A stretch of DNA of 64,000 nucleotides from an uncultured Winogradskyella sp. (GTDB lineage Bacteria; Bacteroidota; Bacteroidia; Flavobacteriales; Flavobacteriaceae): NCBI GenBank assembly GCA_913055905.1, contig CAJXLB010000001.1, forward strand, positions 62,001-126,000, read 5' to 3'. The translations under genes were made by a program, and so were the position numbers. Position 1 is the first letter of the stretch, and every line of letters starts with the position of its first letter. A model generated the notes under the pieces. That model saw only the letters and a program-made list of their open reading frames with translations, was not told the origin of the DNA and did not search any database. Shown in pieces: positions 34,010-43,385 of this stretch.

Positions 34010-36403
34010 ATGCTTAAACTTTTAACAACTGGATTTTGGGAGGCTGTTGCACGACTTATTCTTCGCAATAAAATCTTTATTCTTATTGCAATTGCAGCAG
34101 CAACCATTTTTTTAAGCCTGCAGTGGAAAAACATGCGGTTTACTTACACCGAAGCCAATCTTCTACCTGATGATCATAAGGTAAATCTCACGTACAATGC
34201 GTTTTTAGAAATTTTTGGAGAAGAAGGCAACCTTATTGTTCTTGGCATCAAAGATTCTAGCGTTTATGAGGTTGAAAAATTGAATGCATGGAACAACCTT
34301 GCAGAGCGTTTTAAAGCCTATGATGAGATTGAGACCGTAATCTCTATCAAAGATCTGCAAAAACTGGTTAAAAATACAGAGGAGAAGCAGTTTGAGCTAG
34401 AACCATTTATCCAAGATTCCATATCGAGCATTGAGGAGATCAAACAACTTCAAAACGACTTGTTTAAGAAGTACCCTTTTTATGATAATTTTTTGTTCAA
34501 TGCCCAGACAAAAACCCTTAGAACAGCATTATATCTAAAAAAGGACATTGTAAATACTTCTGTGCGGAAAGATTTTATCATTGAGGATTTACTAGCCGAG
34601 ATTGAAGCCTTTGAAAAAGCAAACAATCTTGATGTTCGGGTGTCTGGGATGCCCTATATACGGACTTTAAATTCACAAAATATTGTTGATGAAATCGGCA
34701 TATTTATCGTTGCCGCACTACTGGTTACTTCTATAATTTTCTTCTTCTTCTTTAGATCGTTCAGAGCCACCTTTATATCATTGATCGTGGTTTGTATTGG
34801 TGTCATGTGGACCTTTGGTATCCTTGGACTCCTGAATTACGAAATCACCGTTCTAACAGCTCTTATACCGCCTCTGATTATTGTTATTGGCATTCCCAAC
34901 TGTATTTTCTTAATTAATAAATACCAACACGAGGTTAAATCTCATGGTAATAAGGTAAAATCCCTACAACGGGTTATTACCAAAATAGGAAATGCAACCT
35001 TAATGACAAACGTTACTACAGCTTCTGGCTTTGCCACCTTTATTCTTACAGAAAGTAAACTATTAAAGGAATTTGGTACCGTAGCATCGCTGAGTATTTT
35101 GGCCATTTTTATTCTTTGTCTTCTAATCATTCCTATTATCTACACGTTTTTACCTTATCCTAAAGACAGACACCTAGAACATCTTAATAAACGCTGGATT
35201 GGTGGTTTTGTAGATTGGATGGAGCGTATGGTAAAACACAAAAAAATAACTATTTACACCACAGCCGTTATCTTGATGATGGCGAGTATGATCGGGATCA
35301 ATCAAATTAAGATATCTGGTAGCCTCATTGAAGACATGCCCAAAAACAAACAATTTTTTAAAGACATCCGTTTCTTTGAAAACGAGTTTAATGGAATTAT
35401 GCCGTTGGAAATAATGGTAGATACCAAACGTAAGAAAGGGGTAATGAAACTGGCCACCCTAAAGCGCATAAACGAGGTTGAAGAATTAATTAATGAGATT
35501 CCAGAATTATCTAAACCTATTTCAGTTGTAAGCTTGGTAAAATACAGTAAACAGGCCTATTATAATGGTAACCCAAAATACTACCAACTGCCAACGAGCC
35601 AGGAAAACAGTTTCATATTGTCCTATGCTAAAAACTCTAATTCGGATGTAGACTTGCTTAAGAATTTCGTTGACAGCACTGGTCAATACGCACGTATTAC
35701 CACCTTCATGAAAGATATTGGCACAGATAAAATGGAACGGATCCAAGAAGATATCCAAAATAAAATCAATAAGGTATTTCCCAAGGAACGTTACGATGTC
35801 ACTATGACAGGAAAGGCTTTGGTATTTCAAAAGGGTACAAAATATCTTGTACGGAATCTCATTATTTCATTATCACTAGCCATATTTCTCATATCGCTCT
35901 TTATGGCGTATTTATTCCGTTCTTTTAGAATGATCATTGTATCACTCATCCCAAACCTACTTCCTTTATTGGTTACGGCTGGTCTAATGGGTTATCTGGG
36001 CGTGCCAATAAAACCTTCAACAATTTTGGTATTCAGTATAGCCTTCGGTATATCTGTAGATGACACCATTCACTTTTTAGCAAAATATAGACAGGAATTA
36101 CAAGCTAATCACTGGAAAATTAGAAAATCTGTATACGCAGCCCTAAAAGAAACTGGTGTAAGTATGTTCTATACGTCTATCGTATTATTCTTTGGTTTTT
36201 CTGTATTTACCATTTCCAGTTTTGGTGGTACTGTGGCTTTAGGTGCGCTTGTGTCTGTAACGTTGCTCTTTGCCATGTTGTCTAATTTATTGTTACTGCC
36301 GTCGCTGTTATTATCATTAGAGCGTAACATTGCGAACAAAGAAGTTCTGAGGAAACCGACTATAGACATTATACCATCTGAAGACGAAGATTTAGATAAA
36401 TAA
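34010..36403 (+). CDS. MMPL/RND superfamily transporter
   Basis: A 797-residue membrane protein of the MMPL/patched branch of the RND superfamily. It has the two-half layout: TM1 (about 22-38), a periplasmic loop (about 40-215), a bundle of TM2-6 (about 225-390), TM7 (about 418-435), a second loop (about 440-625) and TM8-12 (about 630-775). The second-half motif IAFGISVDDTIHFLAKYRQEL is typical of this group. Members export lipids, hopanoids or other hydrophobic compounds; the substrate cannot be inferred. It is followed by asnS 37 bp downstream, with no terminator seen. Confidence 0.88.
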   Translation: MLKLLTTGFWEAVARLILRNKIFILIAIAAATIFLSLQWKNMRFTYTEANLLPDDHKVNLTYNAFLEIFGEEGNLIVLGIKDSSVYEVEKLNAWNNLAERFKAYDEIETVISIKDLQKLVKNTEEKQFELEPFIQDSISSIEEIKQLQNDLFKKYPFYDNFLFNAQTKTLRTALYLKKDIVNTSVRKDFIIEDLLAEIEAFEKANNLDVRVSGMPYIRTLNSQNIVDEIGIFIVAALLVTSIIFFFFFRSFRATFISLIVVCIGVMWTFGILGLLNYEITVLTALIPPLIIVIGIPNCIFLINKYQHEVKSHGNKVKSLQRVITKIGNATLMTNVTTASGFATFILTESKLLKEFGTVASLSILAIFILCLLIIPIIYTFLPYPKDRHLEHLNKRWIGGFVDWMERMVKHKKITIYTTAVILMMASMIGINQIKISGSLIEDMPKNKQFFKDIRFFENEFNGIMPLEIMVDTKRKKGVMKLATLKRINEVEELINEIPELSKPISVVSLVKYSKQAYYNGNPKYYQLPTSQENSFILSYAKNSNSDVDLLKNFVDSTGQYARITTFMKDIGTDKMERIQEDIQNKINKVFPKERYDVTMTGKALVFQKGTKYLVRNLIISLSLAIFLISLFMAYLFRSFRMIIVSLIPNLLPLLVTAGLMGYLGVPIKPSTILVFSIAFGISVDDTIHFLAKYRQELQANHWKIRKSVYAALKETGVSMFYTSIVLFFGFSVFTISSFGGTVALGALVSVTLLFAMLSNLLLLPSLLLSLERNIANKEVLRKPTIDIIPSEDEDLDK

Positions 36404-36440
36404 GAATAAGATGTATTTTAGCACTTTAAATTAAGTATTC

Positions 36441-37874
36441 ATGACATCAAAAACAGTAGCACAATTATTAGCTCAAGATTCTACATTAGAAGAAGTTTCC
36501 GTAAAAGGTTGGGTAAGAACCTTTAGGGCCAACAGATTTATTGCCTTAAATGATGGATCTTGCCTAAATAATATTCAATGCGTTGTTGATTTTGAAAACT
36601 TTAATGAAGATGAATTAAAGCGCATTACAACTGGTGCCGCTATACATGTTACTGGTGATTTGGTTGAAAGCCAAGGCAAGGGACAGTCTGTAGAAATTCA
36701 AGTTAAGGACTTAAAGGTTTTAGGAGATTCGCATCCTGAGGATTATCCCATTCAGCCTAAAAAACACACCTTTGAATTCCTACGGAAAAACGCCCATTTA
36801 CGCACACGTACCAACACCTTCAGCGCCGTTATGCGCTTACGATCATCGTTATCCTTTGCCATACATAAATATTTTACCGAAAACGGGTTCTATAATATGC
36901 ACACGCCTATTATTACAGGAAGTGATGCAGAAGGAGCAGGAGAAATGTTTAGAGTATCTACTCTAGATCCTAAATCGCCTCCCTTAAATCCGGATGGTTC
37001 TGTAAATTACAAAGAAGACTTTTTTGGCAAGGAAACCAATTTAACGGTGTCTGGGCAGCTAGAAGCAGAAACCTATGCCATGTCATTGGGTAAGGTGTAC
37101 ACCTTTGGACCAACCTTTAGAGCAGAAAATTCTAACACCTCTAGACATTTAGCAGAGTTTTGGATGATTGAACCAGAAGTGGCTTTTATGGATTTGGATG
37201 GAAACATGGATTTGGCAGAAGATTTTCTTAAAAACGTACTCAACTATATTTTAGAGAACAATGCCCAGGATTTAGAGTTTCTTGAAAAACGTCTTATCGA
37301 CGAAGAAAAAACAAAACCCCAAGCGGAGCGCAGCCCAATGCCGCTTATCGAGAAAATAAAATTTGTGGTTGACAACAATTTTAAGCGCGTTAGCTATACA
37401 GAGGCCATTGAGATTTTGAAAAATTCTAAACCCAACAAAAAGAAAAAGTTCAAATTCTTAATTTCTGAATGGGGCGCTGACCTACAATCTGAACACGAAC
37501 GCTATTTAGTGGAGAAACACTTTAAATGTCCGGTTATCTTATTTGACTATCCGGCTAACATCAAAGCCTTTTACATGCGCTTAAACGAGGATGGAAAAAC
37601 CGTGAGAGCTATGGATATTTTATTCCCTGGTATTGGTGAGATGGTTGGTGGTTCACAACGTGAAGAACGTTTAGAGGTCCTAAAAGAAAAGATGAAGGCA
37701 CTGGACATTCCGGAAGAAGACCTATGGTGGTATCTCGATTTGAGAAAATATGGTACAGCCGTTCACTCTGGCTTCGGACTTGGTTTTGAACGCTTAGTGA
37801 TGTTCGCCACAGGCATGGGTAATATTAGGGATGTTATTCCATATCCACGAACGCCTCAAAATGCAGAATTCTAA
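36441..37874 (+). CDS. asnS: Asparagine--tRNA ligase
   Basis: A 477-residue class IIb aminoacyl-tRNA synthetase charging tRNA-Asn. The N-terminal OB-fold (about 1-105: VKGWVRTFRANRFIALNDGS) is followed by the catalytic core with motif 2 YTFGPTFRAENSNTSRHLAEFWMIEPE (split about 218-245) and motif 3 GFGLGFERLVMFATGM. The presence of AENSNTSRHL and absence of the aspartate-specific elements distinguish it from the aspS product at 59839. Direct Asn-tRNA synthesis is therefore available in this organism. Confidence 0.97.
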   Translation: MTSKTVAQLLAQDSTLEEVSVKGWVRTFRANRFIALNDGSCLNNIQCVVDFENFNEDELKRITTGAAIHVTGDLVESQGKGQSVEIQVKDLKVLGDSHPEDYPIQPKKHTFEFLRKNAHLRTRTNTFSAVMRLRSSLSFAIHKYFTENGFYNMHTPIITGSDAEGAGEMFRVSTLDPKSPPLNPDGSVNYKEDFFGKETNLTVSGQLEAETYAMSLGKVYTFGPTFRAENSNTSRHLAEFWMIEPEVAFMDLDGNMDLAEDFLKNVLNYILENNAQDLEFLEKRLIDEEKTKPQAERSPMPLIEKIKFVVDNNFKRVSYTEAIEILKNSKPNKKKKFKFLISEWGADLQSEHERYLVEKHFKCPVILFDYPANIKAFYMRLNEDGKTVRAMDILFPGIGEMVGGSQREERLEVLKEKMKALDIPEEDLWWYLDLRKYGTAVHSGFGLGFERLVMFATGMGNIRDVIPYPRTPQNAEF

Positions 37875-37881
37875 AACCAAT

Positions 37882-37918
37882 AAAACCAAGAGTTAGTAGA
37901 AAGCTGCTAGGTTTTTTT
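37882..37918 (+). terminator. Probable terminator after asnS
   Basis: AAAACC pairs with GGTTTT, and an inner stem TAGTAG/CTGCTA forms with one G-T pair; seven T residues follow. It separates asnS from rpoN. Confidence 0.65.
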
Positions 37919-37948
37919 ATATTTTTATAGTAATTCTTACACGTACTC

Positions 37949-39412
37949 ATGGCCTTAAAGCAGTTTTTACAATTTAAACTTTCGCAAAAGCTCTCGCCAC
38001 AGCAAATTCAGTTAATGAAACTGATTCAATTGCCTACGCAAGCATTTGAACAGCGCTTAAAACAAGAGCTTGAGGAAAACCCTGCTTTAGATACCGGCAA
38101 GGATACAAATACAGAAGATAGTTTAGACGAATTTGACAATTCTACGGACGACTACGAAGACAATGATGTAATTGATGCCGAAGATATTAATGTAGACGAA
38201 TACCTTAGTGACGATGAGATACCAGACTACCGCACGCAGGCCAACAACTATAGTTCGGATGATGACGAAAAGCAAATTCCCTATGCCTCGGGTACCACAT
38301 TCACCCAGCATCTTATCAATCAATTAAACACCTTCAGGCTAGATGAGCAGGAGGAAGAAGTCGCCTACTTTTTGGTTGGCAGCGTTGATGATAGTGGTTA
38401 TATAAGACGGTCGCTCTCTGATATCACAGACGATCTGGCCTTTACCCAAAATGTTTACACTACAGAAGAAGAGGTGGAAAAAATACTCCATATTGTACAG
38501 CAACTAGATCCACCAGGAGTCGCAGCAAGAAACCTACAAGAGTGCTTAAGTATCCAACTTCATAGGAAGCCTAAGACCGAATCTATTGAATTAGCTATTT
38601 CTATCATTGATGACGCCTTTGAGCATTTTACGAAAAAGCATTACAAAAAGTTAATGCAAAAATTCAACATTAACGAAGACCAACTAAGAGACGCTGTTGA
38701 AGAAATCGAGCGCCTCAACCCAAAACCAGGAGGCACATACGCTGGCAATAACAGAATTATAGAGCACATTGTTCCAGATTTTGCCATCCGAATTGTCGAT
38801 GGCGAATTGGAGCTAACCCTCAACGGCAGAAATGCTCCAGAACTCCACGTATCTAAAGAGTATAGCAATATGCTTAAGGCATATAAGGCCAGTAAGGAAA
38901 AATCTAAATCACAAAAGGACGCTGTACTTTTTATTAAGCAAAAACTCGATGCCGCAAAATGGTTTATTGAGGCCGTACAGCAACGTCAACAAACGCTTTT
39001 TGTTACAATGAGCGCCATAATGAACTACCAAAAAGAATATTTTCTTACAGGAGATGAGCGCAAATTACGGCCCATGATCTTAAAGGATATTGCAGATGAA
39101 ATTGATATGGATGTCTCTACCGTTTCTCGTGTGGCTAATAGCAAATATGTAGACACTCCTTATGGCACAAAGCTTATTAAAGAATTCTTTTCGGAATCCA
39201 TGACTAATGACCAGGGTGAGGAAGTTTCAACAAGAGAGATTAAAAAAATTCTGGAAACGGTTATAGAAGAGGAAAACAAAAAGAAGCCACTTACGGATGA
39301 AGCCTTATCCAAAATATTGAAAGAGAAAGGCTACCCAATTGCAAGACGGACCGTTGCTAAATATAGAGAGCAGTTAGATATCCCTGTAGCTCGACTTAGA
39401 AAGAAAATTTAG
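37949..39412 (+). CDS. rpoN: RNA polymerase sigma-54 factor
   Basis: A 487-residue sigma-54. Region I (about 1-50) shows LSQKLSPQQIQLMKLIQLPTQAFEQRL-type residues; an acidic region II follows (about 50-105). The core-binding domain covers about 120-300, and the DNA-binding part has a helix-turn-helix (about 375-400, DIADEIDMDVSTVSRVANSKY) and the RpoN box ARRTVAKYRE near the C-terminus. It recognises GG-N10-GC promoters and needs AAA+ activators; none is encoded in this window. Confidence 0.97.
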   Translation: MALKQFLQFKLSQKLSPQQIQLMKLIQLPTQAFEQRLKQELEENPALDTGKDTNTEDSLDEFDNSTDDYEDNDVIDAEDINVDEYLSDDEIPDYRTQANNYSSDDDEKQIPYASGTTFTQHLINQLNTFRLDEQEEEVAYFLVGSVDDSGYIRRSLSDITDDLAFTQNVYTTEEEVEKILHIVQQLDPPGVAARNLQECLSIQLHRKPKTESIELAISIIDDAFEHFTKKHYKKLMQKFNINEDQLRDAVEEIERLNPKPGGTYAGNNRIIEHIVPDFAIRIVDGELELTLNGRNAPELHVSKEYSNMLKAYKASKEKSKSQKDAVLFIKQKLDAAKWFIEAVQQRQQTLFVTMSAIMNYQKEYFLTGDERKLRPMILKDIADEIDMDVSTVSRVANSKYVDTPYGTKLIKEFFSESMTNDQGEEVSTREIKKILETVIEEENKKKPLTDEALSKILKEKGYPIARRTVAKYREQLDIPVARLRKKI

Positions 39413-39422
39413 TTCTTTTCTT

Positions 39423-40031
39423 ATGAAGGATTTTATCTTGAAGAGTATTTCGTTTGTTTTCCATCCGCTCATTATGCCATTGCTTGGTGTCTTATTCTAT
39501 TTTTCCAAAACACCACGTTTTATTCCGGAGCCCGTGATGAAAGCAAAGATTTTTTCAATCGTTATCCTCACAATTATTTTGCCCATTTTACTTTTTTTTC
39601 TACTCAAAACTATAAATAAGGTTGAGACCATTTACCTCAAAAAGACTAAGGAACGTCTTATCCCACTTCTCATCAATTGTATAATAGTTACACTAATTTT
39701 AATAAGGGTATTGCCGCCCAGTGAAATTTTAGAGCTCTATTACTTCTTTTTAGGCATCCTCTGCTCTACCCTAGCTTGCTTTATTCTAGCACTTTTTAAG
39801 ATAAAAGCGAGCATTCATATGATTGCAGCATCCGGTTTTTTTATGTTTGCCGTTGCACTAGGCATCCACTATAAAATAAATATCAATGGTACAATAGCTT
39901 TGATGATGATAATACTGGGTGCCATTGCCACTTCACGCCTACATCTCAAAGCCCACACCAACCAAGAGCTTATCATCGGATTATTTACAGGCTTATTTCC
40001 CCAACTTATTTTTGTAAACTATTGGTTATAG
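39423..40031 (+). CDS. Integral membrane protein, PAP2-like
   Basis: A 202-residue protein with about six membrane segments and no signal peptide. The segments KASIHMIAASG and SRLHLKAHTNQELIIG sit where the second and third phosphatase motifs of PAP2 phosphatases lie (SRxxxxxH-like with H later), but the first motif KxxxxxxRP is not clear, so activity is uncertain. It follows rpoN by 10 bp and is likely co-transcribed. Its 3' end overlaps the convergent barrel gene by 6 bp. Confidence 0.7.
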   Translation: MKDFILKSISFVFHPLIMPLLGVLFYFSKTPRFIPEPVMKAKIFSIVILTIILPILLFFLLKTINKVETIYLKKTKERLIPLLINCIIVTLILIRVLPPSEILELYYFFLGILCSTLACFILALFKIKASIHMIAASGFFMFAVALGIHYKININGTIALMMIILGAIATSRLHLKAHTNQELIIGLFTGLFPQLIFVNYWL

Positions 40032-40724
40032 AATGTAGAAGATTAGGCCTATCTTAAAAGCGGCCAAATCAAGGGAAGTATCGTTTAGTAAGGCATCGTC
40101 ATTAAATAATGAAGACAAATTATAATTAAGATGTAAATTCCAAGTGTTTAAGCCAGCACTGAACGTTAGCCCATACTGAAATCTATTGAATACGTCTAAA
40201 TTAGACAAGCGTTGATTTCCTAAGGAGCTTTCCAAGACAGCTGAATTATAAAACATATAGCCTATTTTCATTCCAGCATAGATGCGCCAGAAGCTATACT
40301 TTGTTGGTGTAGAGGTACGCCATCTAAACTCTAATGGCAGCTCTATCAAATAAGTCGAAAATCGATTCTTATCTACGCTTACGAGACGTTCATTAAATAC
40401 AGCGAATTCAATAGCACTCCCATTATTTACAATAGAAAGGTTTTGATTGTACGAATTGGCAGAAAGTCCAAGACCCAAGCCTATGGCTACGTTACGTCTC
40501 TCATTTATAGGCATGTCCCTGATAAAGCCAAAATGAACTCCTGGGGAAAATCCTGTTTGTGCAATAGGGTCTATCTTGTTATTTAAGACATTATATGTAA
40601 TTGAAATATAAAATTGATCTTCTCTATAATCCTTATATAGCTCTTCATTTTCTCTTTTAGACAGAGATTGAGACCAACTATTACAAACAATCAAAAACCA
40701 GCCGAGGGCTATTAAATATTTCAT
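40026..40724 (-). CDS. Outer-membrane beta-barrel (porin family) protein
   Basis: A 232-residue protein with a signal peptide (MKYLIALGWFLIVCNSWSQ) and alternating strands such as FSPGVHFGFIRDM, VAIGLGLGLSANSYNQNL, YLIELPLEFRWR, AGMKIGYMFYNS and LAAFKIGLIFYIL, which fit the outer-membrane barrel domain PF13568 (PorT-like fold). It lies downstream of the ExbB/ExbD operon in the same direction but is separated by a strong terminator. A partner role with the energising complex is only suggested by proximity. Confidence 0.75.
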   Translation of the reverse strand: MKYLIALGWFLIVCNSWSQSLSKRENEELYKDYREDQFYISITYNVLNNKIDPIAQTGFSPGVHFGFIRDMPINERRNVAIGLGLGLSANSYNQNLSIVNNGSAIEFAVFNERLVSVDKNRFSTYLIELPLEFRWRTSTPTKYSFWRIYAGMKIGYMFYNSAVLESSLGNQRLSNLDVFNRFQYGLTFSAGLNTWNLHLNYNLSSLFNDDALLNDTSLDLAAFKIGLIFYIL

Positions 40725-40761
40725 AGATTAAAGCTACAAAATCTTTAGTCCACTCCATATA

Positions 40762-40797
40762 AAAAAGCGTCTTGATTGCAATCAAAACGCTTTTTAA
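40762..40797. terminator. Terminator after exbD operon (bidirectional hairpin)
   Basis: A 17-bp near-perfect stem (one mismatch) from AAAAAGCGT to CGCTTTTT with T runs on both strands. It terminates the minus-strand ExbB/ExbD operon, upstream of the barrel gene. Confidence 0.85.
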
Positions 40798-40817
40798 TAA
40801 AATTAAGACTTAAATAG

Positions 40818-41282
40818 TTATTCGTCAGCTCTTGCGTTAGTAATGTACATCACTTTCAAGGTGTTTGCTTTACGCAATTCTTGCTTGATGTCAGACACCA
40901 ATCCTGCATGAGTGTTTTTATCTACCTTAAGACCAACCACGATTTTACTTTGTAACTCCTCGTTTAATTCGGATTGTGCCTGAAGTACCGCTGGCATTAT
41001 GTCTTCTATACCAACAAATTGATCATTGATTTGAATACGAGGCTCCTCACCGAACTGCTTGTACTGACTGCTTGGTTTCCCTGCATAAATAAAAGTCGTA
41101 CGATCTTTTTTCAATTTTTCAACTTGATCTGCACTAGGCAAGATATTTTCAATCATTAAAGAGCTGTCTCGCATCACTGTTGCCACCATAAAAAAGAAAA
41201 GCAACATAAATACAATATCTGGTAAGGATGCCGTTGAAATCGCTGGCAAGTCTCCTTGTTTCTTATTCTTAAACTTAGACAT
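40818..41282 (-). CDS. ExbD/TolR family biopolymer transporter (second copy)
   Basis: A 154-residue ExbD-like protein: a short cytoplasmic start, one membrane segment (about 20-38: LPDIVFMLLFFFMVATVM, with the conserved aspartate D22 that conducts protons) and a periplasmic domain. With ExbB it uses the proton gradient to drive TonB-dependent transport. It is the last gene of the operon, 11 bp after the first exbD copy. The periplasmic part (KIVVGLKVDKNTHAGLVSDIKQELR) is of the usual length. Confidence 0.9.
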   Translation of the reverse strand: MSKFKNKKQGDLPAISTASLPDIVFMLLFFFMVATVMRDSSLMIENILPSADQVEKLKKDRTTFIYAGKPSSQYKQFGEEPRIQINDQFVGIEDIMPAVLQAQSELNEELQSKIVVGLKVDKNTHAGLVSDIKQELRKANTLKVMYITNARADE

Positions 41283-41293
41283 AAGTGTTACTT

Positions 41294-41908
41294 TTAATTT
41301 TTATCTGGTTCTGCTTCAGAGAGCTTCATAGGGAACAATGTTTTTATGGTCTCTATCTGCTCATTCAATTTCTCGTCTTTCTTAAATTGGTTCTTTTCCT
41401 TCTCCGCTAACATGGATTCAAAAGACCTATTGTATAGACGTTGTGCTTCGCGTTCACGTAGGTAATTATAGGCCGCAACGAGTTCATTTTGAACTTCGAT
41501 ATATTGCTCATAAGAAGTCTCCCTATCGTGCTTCATGGAGATGATTGCCTTATCAGGATGGTCAGATGACGACGGATCGCGTTTTCCACGACAATAATCG
41601 CATCGTTCTCCCTCTGCATTTTCTCCACCACCATTATCTAAAAAGTCTATTGCAGCTTGTCTTAAATCCTTAAGCTCCATTTGCTCATCTTCAACCAAAA
41701 GTTGATTGTTCCTATTGATAAGCACGGTAAACAGATTCTTTTGCTTAATTATTGGTGGCTCGGTCTCAGAATCGTCTATTGGAGGCAAACTTCTAAGTAT
41801 CCCTTTATCTTTTTCTATGGTAGTAGTTACCAAGAAAAAGATTAGCAGTAAGAAAGCAATATCGGCCATTGACCCTGCATTAACTTCTGGTGCTGCTCTT
41901 TTTGCCAT
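41294..41908 (-). CDS. ExbD/TolR family biopolymer transporter with periplasmic insertion
   Basis: A 204-residue ExbD-like protein with membrane segment SMADIAFLLLIFFLVTTTI (D16 the proton-carrying residue). The periplasmic domain is longer than usual: an insertion at about 92-112 contains CDYC (a CxxC pair) in a charged setting, and a C-terminal extension is helical and rich in E, K and R. Two different ExbD proteins with one ExbB is the normal flavobacterial arrangement. It starts 6 bp after the unknown membrane protein gene. Confidence 0.9.
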   Translation of the reverse strand: MAKRAAPEVNAGSMADIAFLLLIFFLVTTTIEKDKGILRSLPPIDDSETEPPIIKQKNLFTVLINRNNQLLVEDEQMELKDLRQAAIDFLDNGGGENAEGERCDYCRGKRDPSSSDHPDKAIISMKHDRETSYEQYIEVQNELVAAYNYLREREAQRLYNRSFESMLAEKEKNQFKKDEKLNEQIETIKTLFPMKLSEAEPDKN

Positions 41909-41914
41909 AAATGT

Positions 41915-42364
41915 TTATTTACTAATTACTTTTTTAACTCCTGAGAAAATCATTGCAACAACAGCAACGATTATTAATATGTAGAATGCCGTTAATCCTG
42001 CACCTACTAATTGCGATTGTGATTCTGTTGCAAAGCCTTCTCTTAATTTGTATTGCATAGTATCTCCTCCGGAAACAACGTAAGAAATTATCAATACTGC
42101 TGCAAAGGCACCAACACCAATTAAGGTGTTTCTAAGGCCTGCGGTATTCGTAAATAAGTTTTTAAGAACAAAAACCACTACAAATAACAGAACAAGACCT
42201 AAAGTTATGTAAGCCACGAATGCAATTGGATCAACGATAGCCGTGTCTCCCGCAAGTGCAGCAGCTTTGATTTCATCGTCACCCTCGGCAATGATTCTTC
42301 CTAAGAATACGATGCCAAGAACGCTGAGAATTGCTGCAACAATTTTTAATATTTTGTGTAACAT
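41915..42364 (-). CDS. Unknown four-helix membrane protein in ExbB/ExbD operon
   Basis: A 149-residue protein with four membrane segments (about 5-24, 45-66, 80-99, 122-142). It lies between exbB (19-bp gap) and the first exbD (6-bp gap), so it is part of the same transcript. I recognise no named family. Its position suggests a structural or regulatory subunit of the proton-driven complex, which is an inference from context only. Confidence 0.8.
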   Translation of the reverse strand: MLHKILKIVAAILSVLGIVFLGRIIAEGDDEIKAAALAGDTAIVDPIAFVAYITLGLVLLFVVVFVLKNLFTNTAGLRNTLIGVGAFAAVLIISYVVSGGDTMQYKLREGFATESQSQLVGAGLTAFYILIIVAVVAMIFSGVKKVISK

Positions 42365-42383
42365 AATGTTTTTGGTCTTTTAA

Positions 42384-43148
42384 TTATTTTTTATGTCTTA
42401 CCAATAAATCCATAAGGGTAATGGAAGCATCTTCCATATCATTTACAATACCGTCTATTTTAGCAATAATGTAGTTGTAAAATATTTGAAGAATGATGGC
42501 AACAATAAGACCAAATACCGTTGTTAAAAGTGCTACTTTAATACCACCCGCTACCAATGAAGGCTGCATATCACCAGCTGCTTCAATTTTATCGAATGCT
42601 GTAATCATACCAATTACCGTTCCCATAAACCCAAGCATTGGTGCCAAGGCAATAAATAAGGAAATCCACGATACGTTTTTCTCCAATTGTCCCATTTGCA
42701 CACCACCATAGGCTACAACAGCCTTCTCAGCGGCGTCGATGTCTTCGTCTGCTCTATCTAGTCCTTGATAAAAAATCGATGCAACAGGACCTTTTGTATT
42801 TCTACAAACTTCTTTAGCGGCTTCGATACCTCCTGAAGCAAGAGCATCCTCAACATTTTTAGTAAGCTTCTTTGTATTTGTGGTAGAAAGATTTAAAAAG
42901 ATAATTCTCTCTATAGCTATGGCTAATCCAAGAATTAAACATAACAATACGATGCCCATAAATCCAGGACCACCTTCAATAAAACGTTTTTTCAATTCTT
43001 GATGAAAACTAATGTTCTCTGCTGGAGCATCATCTTGAGCCACTGTTGTTACGGTTGCCGCTGCAGTTGCGTATGTTGATGCATTGGCATTAGCAGTTCC
43101 GAAAGCCATTAAACATGTAATGGCAAGGATAGAAAATAATCTTTTCAT
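42384..43148 (-). CDS. exbB: MotA/TolQ/ExbB proton channel family protein
   Basis: A 254-residue ExbB-like proton channel subunit. An N-terminal hydrophobic segment (about 1-24) looks like a signal peptide and is followed by an alanine/threonine-rich periplasmic stretch; then come three membrane segments (about 58-80, 150-178, 195-222). SWISLFIALAPMLGFMGTVIGMITAF and VAGGIKVALLTTVFGLIVAI contain the conserved residues of the channel. It is the first gene of the ExbB-unknown-ExbD-ExbD operon, 75 bp downstream of tRNA-Ser in the same direction. Confidence 0.93.
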   Translation of the reverse strand: MKRLFSILAITCLMAFGTANANASTYATAAATVTTVAQDDAPAENISFHQELKKRFIEGGPGFMGIVLLCLILGLAIAIERIIFLNLSTTNTKKLTKNVEDALASGGIEAAKEVCRNTKGPVASIFYQGLDRADEDIDAAEKAVVAYGGVQMGQLEKNVSWISLFIALAPMLGFMGTVIGMITAFDKIEAAGDMQPSLVAGGIKVALLTTVFGLIVAIILQIFYNYIIAKIDGIVNDMEDASITLMDLLVRHKK

Positions 43149-43222
43149 TGTTCTTAATCTTAATTTTATTAGTTAATGTGTTAAAGATAAAAAAAATATA
43201 TTACTGAAACTTAAAATAAAAG

Positions 43223-43310
43223 CAGAGAGGAAGGGATTCGAACCCTCGATACCCTTTTGGGGTATACACACTTTCCAGGCGTGCGCCTTCGACCACTCGG
43301 CCACCTCTCT
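43223..43310 (-). tRNA. tRNA-Ser (GGA)
   Basis: On the minus strand an 88-nt tRNA is seen. The acceptor stem is AGAGAGG/CCTCTCT with discriminator G; the anticodon GGA lies at 43274-43276 in loop CTGGAAA; a long variable arm (TACCC..GGGTA) is typical of serine tRNA; and the T loop GGTTCGAATCC is canonical. The CCA end is not encoded. It reads UCC/UCU codons. Confidence 0.95.
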
Positions 43311-43385
43311 GAATAGCCTATTTCAAATTAACAGGTCGTGAAATAACGAAAAATTCTTTAAACACTAAAATTTACATGGTTATTT

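Noticed and set aside
40026-40724. Type IX secretion protein PorT/SprT
   Set aside because: The barrel fold is similar but the sequence does not show the PorT-specific start I would expect, and the neighbours are ExbB/ExbD genes, so only the general barrel call is kept.
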